From Veronia pacifica (lineage in GTDB: Bacteria > Pseudomonadota > Gammaproteobacteria > Enterobacterales > Vibrionaceae): a DNA stretch of 64,000 nt. The notes beneath the pieces were generated by a model that saw only the letters and a list, made by a program, of their open reading frames with translations, was not told the DNA's origin and did no database searches. Positions 35,985 to 43,695 of the stretch are shown here, piece by piece. The number at the start of each line of letters is the position of its first letter. Position 1 is the first letter of the stretch. The position numbers were made by a program, and so were the translations under genes. The stretch covers positions 62,001 through 126,000 of the forward strand of contig NZ_LYBM01000007.1 in the NCBI RefSeq assembly GCF_001707825.1, in the 5' to 3' direction.

Positions 35985-36745
35985 ATGAGTGTATGATGAG
36001 CTATTTTCAACATAATATATGATATTGAAGTGTATAAATAACTCATCAACACCTTAAAGTAGACAATTATTTTCGCTGATTCGCGCCAGTAAATGATAGA
36101 ATATATAGATTAAAATTTTCGAAGGGTAAATGAGTATTTATATTTCAATGTGTATTTAAAATTCCACAGTGGTACTAAGAGTTAAAGATGTATAGTTTAT
36201 ATATTGATATATTAATTTAGTATGTTATAAAATTAGAAGTTTTTACTGTGAGCATCTCTGTCACATATAATGAAATGCTTTATGTTGATAAGTTTTTTAA
36301 ATTTAATCAAAAAAATCACCCTAATTTAGAGTTTTTTAATTGAGTTTCTTTTGAAAATAAATATTCCTCCAAGAAAGAAAGCAGTAAAAAATAAAGTGAC
36401 TTAAATCTCATTAATTAAATGATGATAATGTAAATTTTATTAAATTTGAAACTAAGATATTAGTCGTTATCCTTAATTAGTTGTTTTTTTTAACAATCAC
36501 CTCTCTTTAGAGTGTTTTAGTTGAATAAATAATTTTCTATTTTTTATTATATGAATCAATCGTCTAATATTAGAAATCTATGATAAATAATTATATGAAA
36601 TAATTATATGTAAAATTTTTTTAATATAATTAATGGATTAAAATCATCTTCGCATCTTTAAACCTCCTGTACAAGATACAAAAGTAGATATCAGTAGCTA
36701 CATAACAGAACATAAGCTCCCCCTAATTTTCCTGTTCTTTCCTCA
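35985..36745. other. AT-rich non-coding spacer
   Basis: About 760 bp of strongly AT-rich DNA between paralogs A and B. No frame on either strand looks coding, and no transposase or integrase is present. Confidence 0.6.
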
Positions 36746-36775
36746 TTTGTTGAAAAATATTTCCTGTTCTATCAT
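36746..36775 (+). promoter_or_regulatory. conserved upstream box 1 of paralog B
   Basis: Begins TTTGTTGAAAAATATTTC and continues CTGTTCTATCAT. It matches the boxes at 34973 and 38576 and lies 125 bp before the dyad start. Confidence 0.65.
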
Positions 36776-36870
36776 CAGTCTGCTATGCATTATTTCTGAT
36801 ATGCAGCTGTTTGAAACAAACGCAGTGTGTTACCGATGAGTTGGTGCGACAAGCCATGACAGTAGATAAG

Positions 36871-36898
36871 TTCACCCAACTAAAACTAGGTGCGTGAA
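36871..36898 (+). promoter_or_regulatory. 28-bp dyad upstream of paralog B
   Basis: Arms TTCACCCAACTA and TAGGTGCGTGAA around AAAC; 10 of 12 positions pair. It lies 145 bp before the start codon. Confidence 0.75.
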
Positions 36899-37043
36899 GA
36901 ATATCTAGAACGTCATGTTGCTAGGAATTACTAGCGATAGAGGCTTAGAGCATCCCTTGCTTAATTTGCCCTTGTTACGCTTGGTACATTCAGTGGCGGT
37001 GCTACGTTTAATTTCAACGGATAACTGGTGTCAGGAGATAGCT

Positions 37044-37787
37044 ATGGTTATGGTTTCAAGAGTTGGTAAAACAACGAAATGCGCTGCGAATAAGCCGCAG
37101 CAGCCCCCCCAGAAAATGGAGATGGCGAAGAAAAAAGCGCGTGCGCCACAAGTAGACAACGATATGGCGCAAAAGAAAGTAAATACCCAAAAGGTTGAGA
37201 TGCAGGCTAAAGAAACGCAAATGAAACAAGCCGCAGTTGAGAAAGCTCCACCTCCAAGAGCTAGAAAAGCACCAGTAGAGGCCGCACCACCAAAGGCAGA
37301 GAAAAAAGAAGCCGGAAAGCCTGAAGAAGCCAAAGCTGATGAAGCAGGTAAAGCAGATGAAGCGAAGGAAGGCGGCGAAAAGAAAGGCTTTTTAGACGGT
37401 ATTTTTGAAAAGCTTGGTCCTGTGTTAAAGGAAATTCTACAGAACGTTATCAAATCAATTGCTGATATGCTTGGTCTGGGCGGTGTGTTTGAGAAGAAGC
37501 AAGATTTGTGGAACAACCCTTCTCTGCAAAATGCCGGGGAGCTTGCAGTGGAAGGCGGTAAAGCAGCACTCCCATTCCTAGAAAAGATACTTCCGGGAGT
37601 TGGTGATATCGGTGGAAAGCTTCTTGAATTTGCCGGTAAAATTGTAGGCGCACTTCCCGACGATAAAAATGACCTCGTCGGCGGTGCCGTTGATGGTTTC
37701 AAAGGTATTCCGGGCTTGGGGCAACTCGCAGATTTAATACTAGGTAAGAAGGCTGAAGGAGGCGGTGGCGAAGAAGCTGCAGCATAA
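37044..37787 (+). CDS. paralog B, with extended Lys/Ala/Glu/Pro-rich N-terminus
   Basis: About 247 residues, the longest of the family. Residues 1-125 are low-complexity and charged, rich in Lys, Ala, Glu, Pro and Gln. The core then follows: GFLDGIFEKLG, LGLGGVFEKKQDLWNNPS, NAGELAVEGGKAALPF, GKLLEFAGKIVG and GFKGIPGLGQLADLILG, ending in a Gly/Glu/Ala tail. ATG 37044 was chosen because CAGGAG lies 6 nt upstream; an in-frame start at 36915 would cross the leader and has no support. No signal peptide. Function unknown. The extended N-terminus could be a secretion or interaction arm (inference). Confidence 0.8.
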   Translation: MVMVSRVGKTTKCAANKPQQPPQKMEMAKKKARAPQVDNDMAQKKVNTQKVEMQAKETQMKQAAVEKAPPPRARKAPVEAAPPKAEKKEAGKPEEAKADEAGKADEAKEGGEKKGFLDGIFEKLGPVLKEILQNVIKSIADMLGLGGVFEKKQDLWNNPSLQNAGELAVEGGKAALPFLEKILPGVGDIGGKLLEFAGKIVGALPDDKNDLVGGAVDGFKGIPGLGQLADLILGKKAEGGGGEEAAA

Positions 37788-37818
37788 GCGCTCCGCACCA
37801 ACAACGTCATATCTTAGC

Positions 37819-37894
37819 TTGCTGGTTATTGCGCATGTATTAACGGTGGTCGATTGTGTTTTAGTCTGACCGGTGGTGCGTGTGAATAGCCAGC
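37819..37894 (+). repeat. conserved 3' inverted repeat after paralog B
   Basis: Arms TTGCTGGTTATTG (37819-37831) and GAATAGCCAGC (37884-37894), loop about 52 nt. The same arms follow paralogs A and C. No strong T-run follows. Confidence 0.55.
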
Positions 37895-38575
37895 GTGTTT
37901 ACCCAAAATAATTTCTACTTGTCGTGAAGTGATTCCGTGAGCCAGCAAACGCTCAAAACATGCGATTCGACAAGTAAGGTCTGCCACTTTTAGATTCTAA
38001 CATCGATGTCACGTTGAAATACAATTTGCTCGTAGATTGGTTATTAAATCAGCCGTGGTAACTCGCTATTTCATCGAACCAACTTCATTAAAACACCTCA
38101 CTAAACCATCTTCATTCACCCTTTCTCTAACCGTTCCTTTAAATATATGAAATCTCAGCGAGCTCTATAGAATAATTTATCTATATATTAATACATCAAA
38201 AGTCTAAAAAAATTATTGATTATTGTCACTTTTAAATGTCTGAAGGAAATTATTTGTAACATAATTGAGATATGAAATCTTTTCCATATATATTTTATCT
38301 GTTTTTTCTATCAAATAAATTCATATTTTATAGATAAAGTGTTTCTTTATCTATAAAATAATATTGATTATGATACATATGATTCATTAATGAAAAATAT
38401 GAATTTTGTTTTATTTTAAATTATTAATATAAAAAATACCTAATAATATTAAATGTTTATTAGTGTGTTTTAAATACTATTAAAAATTTAACCAAATAAA
38501 TTATTATGATAAATTAGACATTGCTGTTTAGTTATCGTTACTTTTTTATTTTCTCCCGTTTCCATTTTACAGCGG
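37895..38575. other. AT-rich non-coding spacer
   Basis: About 680 bp between paralogs B and C, without a coding frame and very AT-rich from about 38150. Confidence 0.6.
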
Positions 38576-38605
38576 TTTGTTGAAAAAGTTTTCCTGTTCT
38601 ATTCT
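38576..38605 (+). promoter_or_regulatory. conserved upstream box 1 of paralog C
   Basis: Begins TTTGTTGAAAAAGTTTTC and continues CTGTTCTATTCT. It matches the boxes before A and B and lies 121 bp before the dyad start. Confidence 0.65.
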
Positions 38606-38696
38606 TGATGTGTTGCGAAATAATATTCATATAAAGCGCTGACCAAAACCAATGAAATATAAAACTCAAAATAGAATTTCAATACTGTTTGATAGC

Positions 38697-38724
38697 CTCA
38701 ATCAACTACCACTAGGTGAATGAG
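38697..38724 (+). promoter_or_regulatory. 28-bp dyad upstream of paralog C
   Basis: Arms CTCAATCAACTA and TAGGTGAATGAG around CCAC; 10 of 12 positions pair. Relative to A and B the outermost pair has changed on both sides (T-A to C-G), a compensating change that supports the symmetry being functional. Confidence 0.75.
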
Positions 38725-38867
38725 AATTATCTAGAGAGCAACGCTGTATTATATCGTCAGTTTTGCAGGGCATGATGAAGCCTTATCGCTCATCACTTTG
38801 TAATATCTGAAAAAAAGTAATGACAGCGGCGTGTAATTAATGGATTGAATCTGTTCTGGGGGAATAT

Positions 38868-39434
38868 ATGACTATAGGCACAATAGTAAATATAGGGTCA
38901 AAACTCATCGGAGGTTTATTCGGTGGTGGTGACAACGGCATGGCAGCAGCAGCTCAGGGCGGCGATAAACCAGCTGGTGGAAATGCTAACGCGGCTGTTG
39001 GTGATCATAGAAACGAGATGCAAGCACACCGAACGATGGCTAAAACTCAGCAAGGCGGTGGAGGCGGATTTCTCGGCGGTATTTTTGATAAAATCGGCGG
39101 TTTCTTTAAGAATATTGCACAAACCGCTGTAAAAGCGCTATCAGGAGCGCTTGGGCTCGGCGGAGTCTTTGAGAAGACACAGGACGTCTGGAACGTTCCT
39201 TCGGCTCAGAATGCGGGGGAACTTGCAATCGAAGGGGGGCAGGCCGCCTTACCTATTCTTAATAAGATAATCCCTGGTATCGGCGGTATAGGTCAGAAGC
39301 TTCTCGACTTTGGTGGTAAGTTGGTAGGGGATGTGTTGAGCCCACAACCGTCGAAGTTTGTCGGTGGTTTTGTAGATACACTTAAGGGTATACCTATCAT
39401 TGGTAAAATCGCTGACTTTTTCCTCGGTAATTAG
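38868..39434 (+). CDS. paralog C of the four-member family
   Basis: 188 residues, the most compact and glycine-rich form. Residues 1-65 (GSKLIGGLFGGGDNG, a Gln/Gly/Ala stretch, then AVGDHRNEMQAHR) precede the core GFLGGIFDKIGGFFKNIAQ, GALGLGGVFEKTQDVWN, NAGELAIEGGQAALPIL, IGQKLLDFGGKLVG and LKGIPIIGKIADFFLGN. No Cys and no signal peptide; many G-x-x-x-G spacings suggest membrane-active or packed helices (inference). The ATG follows TGGGGGAATAT, almost identical to the start region of A. It is convergent with paralog D, sharing the 3' inverted repeat. Confidence 0.82.
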   Translation: MTIGTIVNIGSKLIGGLFGGGDNGMAAAAQGGDKPAGGNANAAVGDHRNEMQAHRTMAKTQQGGGGGFLGGIFDKIGGFFKNIAQTAVKALSGALGLGGVFEKTQDVWNVPSAQNAGELAIEGGQAALPILNKIIPGIGGIGQKLLDFGGKLVGDVLSPQPSKFVGGFVDTLKGIPIIGKIADFFLGN

Positions 39435-39471
39435 TGCAAGAAAATATTACCGACAATCATAAGATAAATAC

Positions 39472-39553
39472 TGCTGGTCATTGAATAACTTCTGTAGTGA
39501 AAGAGTATTATATAAACTCGTTCTAACTTCTCTTTTATGTCCAATAACCAGCA
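39472..39553. repeat. 3' inverted repeat shared by convergent paralogs C and D
   Basis: Arms TGCTGGTCATTG (39472-39483) and CAATAACCAGCA (39542-39553), 11 of 12 matched, loop 58 nt. It lies between the stops of C (39434) and D (39607) and could act for both strands. Confidence 0.6.
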
Positions 39554-39606
39554 CATTGAATTGAATGACCCGATATTATTGTCGATTTCTAAATATGGCA
39601 AGTTAA

Positions 39607-40191
39607 TTAGCTTAAGAAGAAATCGGCAATACCACCCAAGAAGGGAATACCCTTAACGCCGTTAACTATACCCTGAACAAGCTTTGATTCTTTGTCATCT
39701 TCCAGCAAATCGTCAACCAGAAAATTACCAACATCGAGCAGTTTATTGCCAAGATTCATAATATCTTGCTTTTTCTTTTCATCACCACCACTGAAAATTT
39801 TAGCGACTAGCGGTAGTGCTTTCTCTCCGCCTTCAAGAACAAACTCGCCAAGATTTTCAGCTGTCGGCTTCCGCCATAGGTCTTGTGCTTTACTGTACAG
39901 CTCCCCAAAACCAAAGATATTTGCTACTGCACCCACTCCAAACTGCGCTACTCCTTTTATAACACCGCCGATAGCATTAAAAATGCCACCGAGAAATGAG
40001 CCGCCGTCCTTCTTTTCAGTTTTGGCCTTGATCTTGTGGGCACGACCTTCATTTCTGTTATCTCCAAGCGCTTTGTCACTATTACCACCGTATTTTTTGT
40101 CAGCGTCGGTATCAGCTTTTTTGTCTTCAGTAAGGTCTGTAATACCACCGAAAAAAAGCTTACCGATGCCGTCAATTGCTTTGAGTATCAT
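39607..40191 (-). CDS. paralog D of the four-member family (reverse strand)
   Basis: 194 residues. The N-terminus is LKAIDGIGKLFFGGI, then a charged segment with ALGDNRNEGRAHKIKAKTEK. The core is SFLGGIFNAIGGVIKGVAQFG, GFGELYSKAQDLWRKPT, VLEGGEKALPLV, KLLDVGNFLVDDLL and VKGIPFLGGIADFFLS. It has the same G-D-x-R-N motif before the core as A and C. The ATG follows TTTGGGGGAGAT, like the other starts. Function unknown. Its upstream region carries the dyad and a weaker box 1 in the same order as A-C, so the whole unit was inverted or inserted in opposite orientation. Confidence 0.82.
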   Translation of the reverse strand: MILKAIDGIGKLFFGGITDLTEDKKADTDADKKYGGNSDKALGDNRNEGRAHKIKAKTEKKDGGSFLGGIFNAIGGVIKGVAQFGVGAVANIFGFGELYSKAQDLWRKPTAENLGEFVLEGGEKALPLVAKIFSGGDEKKKQDIMNLGNKLLDVGNFLVDDLLEDDKESKLVQGIVNGVKGIPFLGGIADFFLS

Positions 40192-40319
40192 ATCTCCCCC
40201 AAAAAGTTATTTGAAAGTGCATTGTTGACGAAACACTAAATATATATCGATAAGTGTTCAGTCATTGATCAGTAACGTCGTCTGTTAAGAAACTACAATG
40301 CTTAATTCACAAGGCACAA

Positions 40320-40347
40320 TTCACTCACCTAGTTTTAGTTGGGTAAA
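40320..40347 (-). promoter_or_regulatory. 28-bp dyad upstream of paralog D
   Basis: Read on the minus strand: arms TTTACCCAACTA and TAGGTGAGTGAA around AAAC (9 of 12 pairs, 10 with a G-T wobble). It lies 128 bp before the start codon of D. Confidence 0.75.
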
Positions 40348-40457
40348 ATGCCTTTTTTCTGGTGAAAATATGAATTCAGTGTCACTTTTTCGTTTTTAGT
40401 AGTGACATCAAAAAATTGACTCTAGTGATGGAATATATTTTCAACAAATCTAGCTTA

Positions 40458-40481
40458 GGTCAGGAAATTTGTTTCAACAAA
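40458..40481 (-). promoter_or_regulatory. conserved upstream box 1 of paralog D (weaker)
   Basis: On the minus strand it begins TTTGTTGAAACAAATTTCC and continues TGACC. It resembles the boxes before A-C and begins 134 bp from the dyad. A second TTTGTTGAAA occurs about 34 bp closer to the dyad. Confidence 0.5.
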
Positions 40482-41261
40482 TTTAGGGGATTATAAAGAA
40501 GGATGATTTTTAGCTGCCCTTTTTTATTTACACTTGATGCTGATTAATTGATATATCTCGATTGTATTTAGTAGTATGTACATAATATATATACTTTTTA
40601 TCAGATATAGCTAATTAATTTTTAACTTTATTAAATGCTCCAAAAAAGATACACAAGTATCAAATAAATATCAGATTATTATCATTTTAGTAGGTTATTA
40701 ATAATATCTGGTTAATTAAAACGTAAAAATTGAGTTGGAAATATACGTGTTAAATACTAATATGTATCACATATAATATAATTTCATCATATTTATATAT
40801 TTATGTGATATGAGTCTTTAGTTTTCTCTGGCTTCAGTTACGTTGATAACTTCTGAACTGATGTCTATCAGATACGCATACCTCGGTAAAAGAGAAACAG
40901 TTTGTACCTCTTCCCACCCAAGATTCAGCCCCTGTGTAGATTTATCTTACATAATTAGTGCCAAAATTTTTTATCATTACTAATCAATAGGTTAGATTTA
41001 AACCAAAGTGAAAGAAGAAGAATATTCGATAAAATGGTGTCCGTTTACAGCCTCGACATACTACTAATGACGAGATCTTGAGCTAATTCCGTTCCTTTGA
41101 TTACAAAAAATATTGATTCAAATCACAAGAAAATTTAAGATTCGCTTCCTTTTTGACCAGTTTACTCTATGCCAGTCACCTCGATGGGTATGGCATACAA
41201 GGTATGGCTTGAATCTCACATTGTGTTTCGAGCTTGCGTACTAATAATCAGAGGCTTAAAA
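40482..41261. other. AT-rich stretch without genes
   Basis: About 780 bp between the upstream region of paralog D and the nitrilase-like gene. No coding frame or structured RNA was recognised. Confidence 0.5.
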
Positions 41262-42020
41262 GTGACTAAATCCCCGTTAGTGATAGGCATTGCCAAGTGT
41301 GACAATCAAAAAAGCACATTCGATGCTGCTCTGAATGAACACCTGAATATTATCGATGCTGCTCATCAACTCGGGGTGCAGTATTTAGTTTTTCCTTTTA
41401 ACTCACTGACGGATGATTCAAATTCGCTCTGTCTAAATAAAGATGCCCCTTTTTTTGATGAAATAGCAGCAGCAGCGGGCCACATGGCTGTGAGTCTTGG
41501 CTTTAGAGAGCAGATCACGTACGATGAAAAAGCTGATATGTTTCAAGGGTTCGGCAATCTTCCCGCTGAAAACTATGCTGTGCTGCCAATACGCACAAAA
41601 CGATTTTCGGTCAGTAGTCAGGTGATCATTAGAAACGGTAATGTCGTTCACCTTCAGCGCTATCTGACTGAATTACCAGTTTCAGCCGTTGAACAATTCG
41701 GAAAAATAGAGCAGCACGCAAATGTTTCCGGTTGGGCGTTGCAATCGTTGATTGGAGAAGATTTTCTGAATCCGGCATATGTTCATATTGCGGCGAATCG
41801 TAGACCTGATTTGATGATTGTTTCGGTAGAAAATCAATGCCAAATAGCATTAGCGTCTGCACTTGATATGACAGAAAAAAATTACGGCATGTCTGTCGTT
41901 GTTGTTGGTGAAGACTTCTCTATGCATACAGAATTAGAAACGGAAAGTGGGAAGTTAACCGTAGTTCCGGTAACGACAAAGCGGCAAGCAAACCAGTCTA
42001 GGGTAGCAATCGCGGTATAA
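41262..42020 (+). CDS. nitrilase-fold protein with degenerate active site
   Basis: About 252 residues resembling the carbon-nitrogen hydrolase fold: VIGIAKCDNQKSTFDAAL, the paired strand LGVQYLVFPFNSLTD, SSQVIIRNGNVVHLQRYLTELP, and RRPDLMIVSVENQ. In active nitrilases the first motif is F-P-E-x-S-L (Glu) and the third carries the nucleophilic Cys. Here the Glu position reads Phe/Asn and no Cys is seen where HIAANRRPDL aligns, so it is probably not a hydrolase. GTG 41262 follows AGAGG; a longer in-frame start at 41169 looks non-coding. Fold assignment by eye, moderate. Confidence 0.6.
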   Translation: MTKSPLVIGIAKCDNQKSTFDAALNEHLNIIDAAHQLGVQYLVFPFNSLTDDSNSLCLNKDAPFFDEIAAAAGHMAVSLGFREQITYDEKADMFQGFGNLPAENYAVLPIRTKRFSVSSQVIIRNGNVVHLQRYLTELPVSAVEQFGKIEQHANVSGWALQSLIGEDFLNPAYVHIAANRRPDLMIVSVENQCQIALASALDMTEKNYGMSVVVVGEDFSMHTELETESGKLTVVPVTTKRQANQSRVAIAV

Positions 42021-42204
42021 CTGGCCGCCTGCAGGTCTCTTTTATTTGAGTTGGGCATAGGCACTCAATCTATCTATGCCCGTCGAGGGAAACAGAAAAG
42101 GATAACCAAGGTATGGTTATCCTTCTTTGGTCTGTTTGTTCATACTCAGGAATTATTACTGGCTGTGAGTTTAATATGTCAACCTGTGTTCGACGCGGAT
42201 GGCT

Positions 42205-42660
42205 TTATTCTCCACCACCGCCACCGCCACCGCCACCGCCATCACTCCCTCCACCAAAACCACCAATGTCTCCTCCATAGCCATCATTGTTTCCTCCGCT
42301 ATAACTTTTATCATTAAAGCCGGGGCTGGAATCTGATGACGCCATAAGGAGCGATGTGAAAGTGAAATCTGAATGTCCTGTAAATAAAATATCTGCTATT
42401 TCACTGCGAAGAGAATGGTAATCATACCCTTCATCTAAGCTGTCATGATGGATGGCATTAAAATCATCCGGGGAGCAAAACATCGCATAGAGATAAACAG
42501 ACTCTGACGCTGTATCATTCTTGATCCTTCTTCGTTGTGCTGAGCCATCAACCTGTTTCTTCGAATAATATTGTTGACTGCCATAATACCTTTTCAAATC
42601 ATAAGGTAAGTCTTTTGCATACTTTTTAATTTTTCTATTTTTAAAAAATCTCTGAAACAT
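42205..42660 (-). CDS. DUF6559-like protein with poly-glycine tail
   Basis: 151 residues. The N-terminus is basic (MFQRFFKNRKIKKYAKDLPYDLK), followed by YYSKKQV, VYLYAMFCSPDDFNAI and LRSEIADILFTGH, which resemble the small DUF6559 family. The last 35 residues are a Gly/Asp/Ser tail ending in a run of Gly and a final Glu, encoded by a GGTGGC microsatellite. Role unknown. No signal peptide. Confidence 0.65.
   Translation of the reverse strand: MFQRFFKNRKIKKYAKDLPYDLKRYYGSQQYYSKKQVDGSAQRRRIKNDTASESVYLYAMFCSPDDFNAIHHDSLDEGYDYHSLRSEIADILFTGHSDFTFTSLLMASSDSSPGFNDKSYSGGNNDGYGGDIGGFGGGSDGGGGGGGGGGE
42212..42239 (-). repeat. GGTGGC hexamer microsatellite in the 3' end of the DUF6559-like gene
   Basis: On the plus strand CCACCG repeats about four to five times, encoding the glycine run. 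Hexamer changes keep the frame, so length variants would alter only the tail. Confidence 0.85.
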
Positions 42661-42824
42661 ACAAATTCATCCTTTAATCAAGTGTGCATCAGTACCTATT
42701 CATCTAACAGCGATATATCTGCGCAATTCCCTCCAAGGCAAATGGGGCTTACCACTACATTCCAGACTATTTGGTGCGGTTTATTTTGAAAAATGAATCA
42801 AAAAAGATGAGATAAGTGCGGGTT

Positions 42825-43367
42825 TCAACGTGACGCATTTATTCGGGATGTTTCCCACCACTCAATTGCTCTTGCCTCATGTTCTCTAACAAAATCATTT
42901 TTATGATTGCAATATCTATCACTATCATTGTTACAGCTTGCTGCACCTTCCTGTTTCAATGCTGCATATTCATCAGCGACTTCTGGGAAAGCGGATAAGT
43001 AATCACGAAAGGCGAGGTGACGATGAACGTCATCTACTCCTGATAGAAATGCGTGTATGTGGTGCGTTCTCTTTGCTCCGCCTTTTTGAAAGTAACGACG
43101 GCCTGCTATGCCGAACTCTCCTTTTGCTTCATAGCCCAATGAAGCAAGTAAATCGTTGTCTTGGTCCAGTCGTTCCAAGCTTCTTACTTCGAGAATAATA
43201 TCTATGATTGGCTTGGCAGCCAGTCCTTTGACGGATGTACTACCGACGTGGTGAATAGCGACAATATTTTCAGCATTTGCTGTAGATAGGAGCGCTTTTT
43301 TTTCGTTTGCATAATCTTCAACCCAGCTTTCGCGATACTCCACAACTTCAATCACTCTATTGTTCAT
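42825..43367 (-). CDS. GrpB/UPF0157 family protein
   Basis: About 180 residues of the GrpB family, a nucleotidyltransferase-like fold of unknown substrate. It shows VEYRESWVEDYANEKKALL, the hallmark AIHHVGSTSVKGLAAKPIIDIILEV (G-S-T-[AS]-V-x-G-L-x-A-K-P-x-I-D), RTHHIHAFLSG and HLAFRDYLSAFPEVADEYAALK. ATG 43367 follows ACGGAGAGAGAA; the frame extends to 43394 without a better start. Confidence 0.92.
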   Translation of the reverse strand: MNNRVIEVVEYRESWVEDYANEKKALLSTANAENIVAIHHVGSTSVKGLAAKPIIDIILEVRSLERLDQDNDLLASLGYEAKGEFGIAGRRYFQKGGAKRTHHIHAFLSGVDDVHRHLAFRDYLSAFPEVADEYAALKQEGAASCNNDSDRYCNHKNDFVREHEARAIEWWETSRINASR

Positions 43368-43695
43368 TTCTCTCTCCGTATCGTTTTTATGCAAGTCTCT
43401 AATTTTGAGCCAGAAATCATATCAGACGGACTGATTATGCCGGCCAGAATTAGTGGGAGACATCTCGACAATCTGGAATAGCAGAACCTCATTAGACCTT
43501 GTTTTACTCTCCTTCGCAGTAAATCCGAAATGGATACGCTCGCAAAAGGGGCGAACCGTCGACGCCATATTTTTGCCATTTTTTATCTTTGCATTGCCTT
43601 TTTTGTCACCTTTTGAGGCCTTTTTATCTTGCTTTAATAACTTCATCGAACAGCGCACAGGGCGCAATTAATAAGATTTCAAAGAAGAGGAACGC

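Noticed and set aside
37031..37810. 259-codon minus-strand frame opposite paralog B
   Set aside because: It is Ser/Pro/Ala-rich antisense of the low-complexity region; the plus-strand frame has the ribosome site and homologs in the window.
35913..39553. Integron attC sites
   Set aside because: The 3' inverted repeats have conserved arms and variable loops, but the arms do not fit the attC core GTTRRRY / RYYYAAC pattern, genes are in both orientations with their own promoters, and no integrase is present.
34973..40481. CRISPR array
   Set aside because: Repeated blocks are about 1.5-2 kb apart with genes between them, not short regular repeats with unique spacers, and there are no cas genes.
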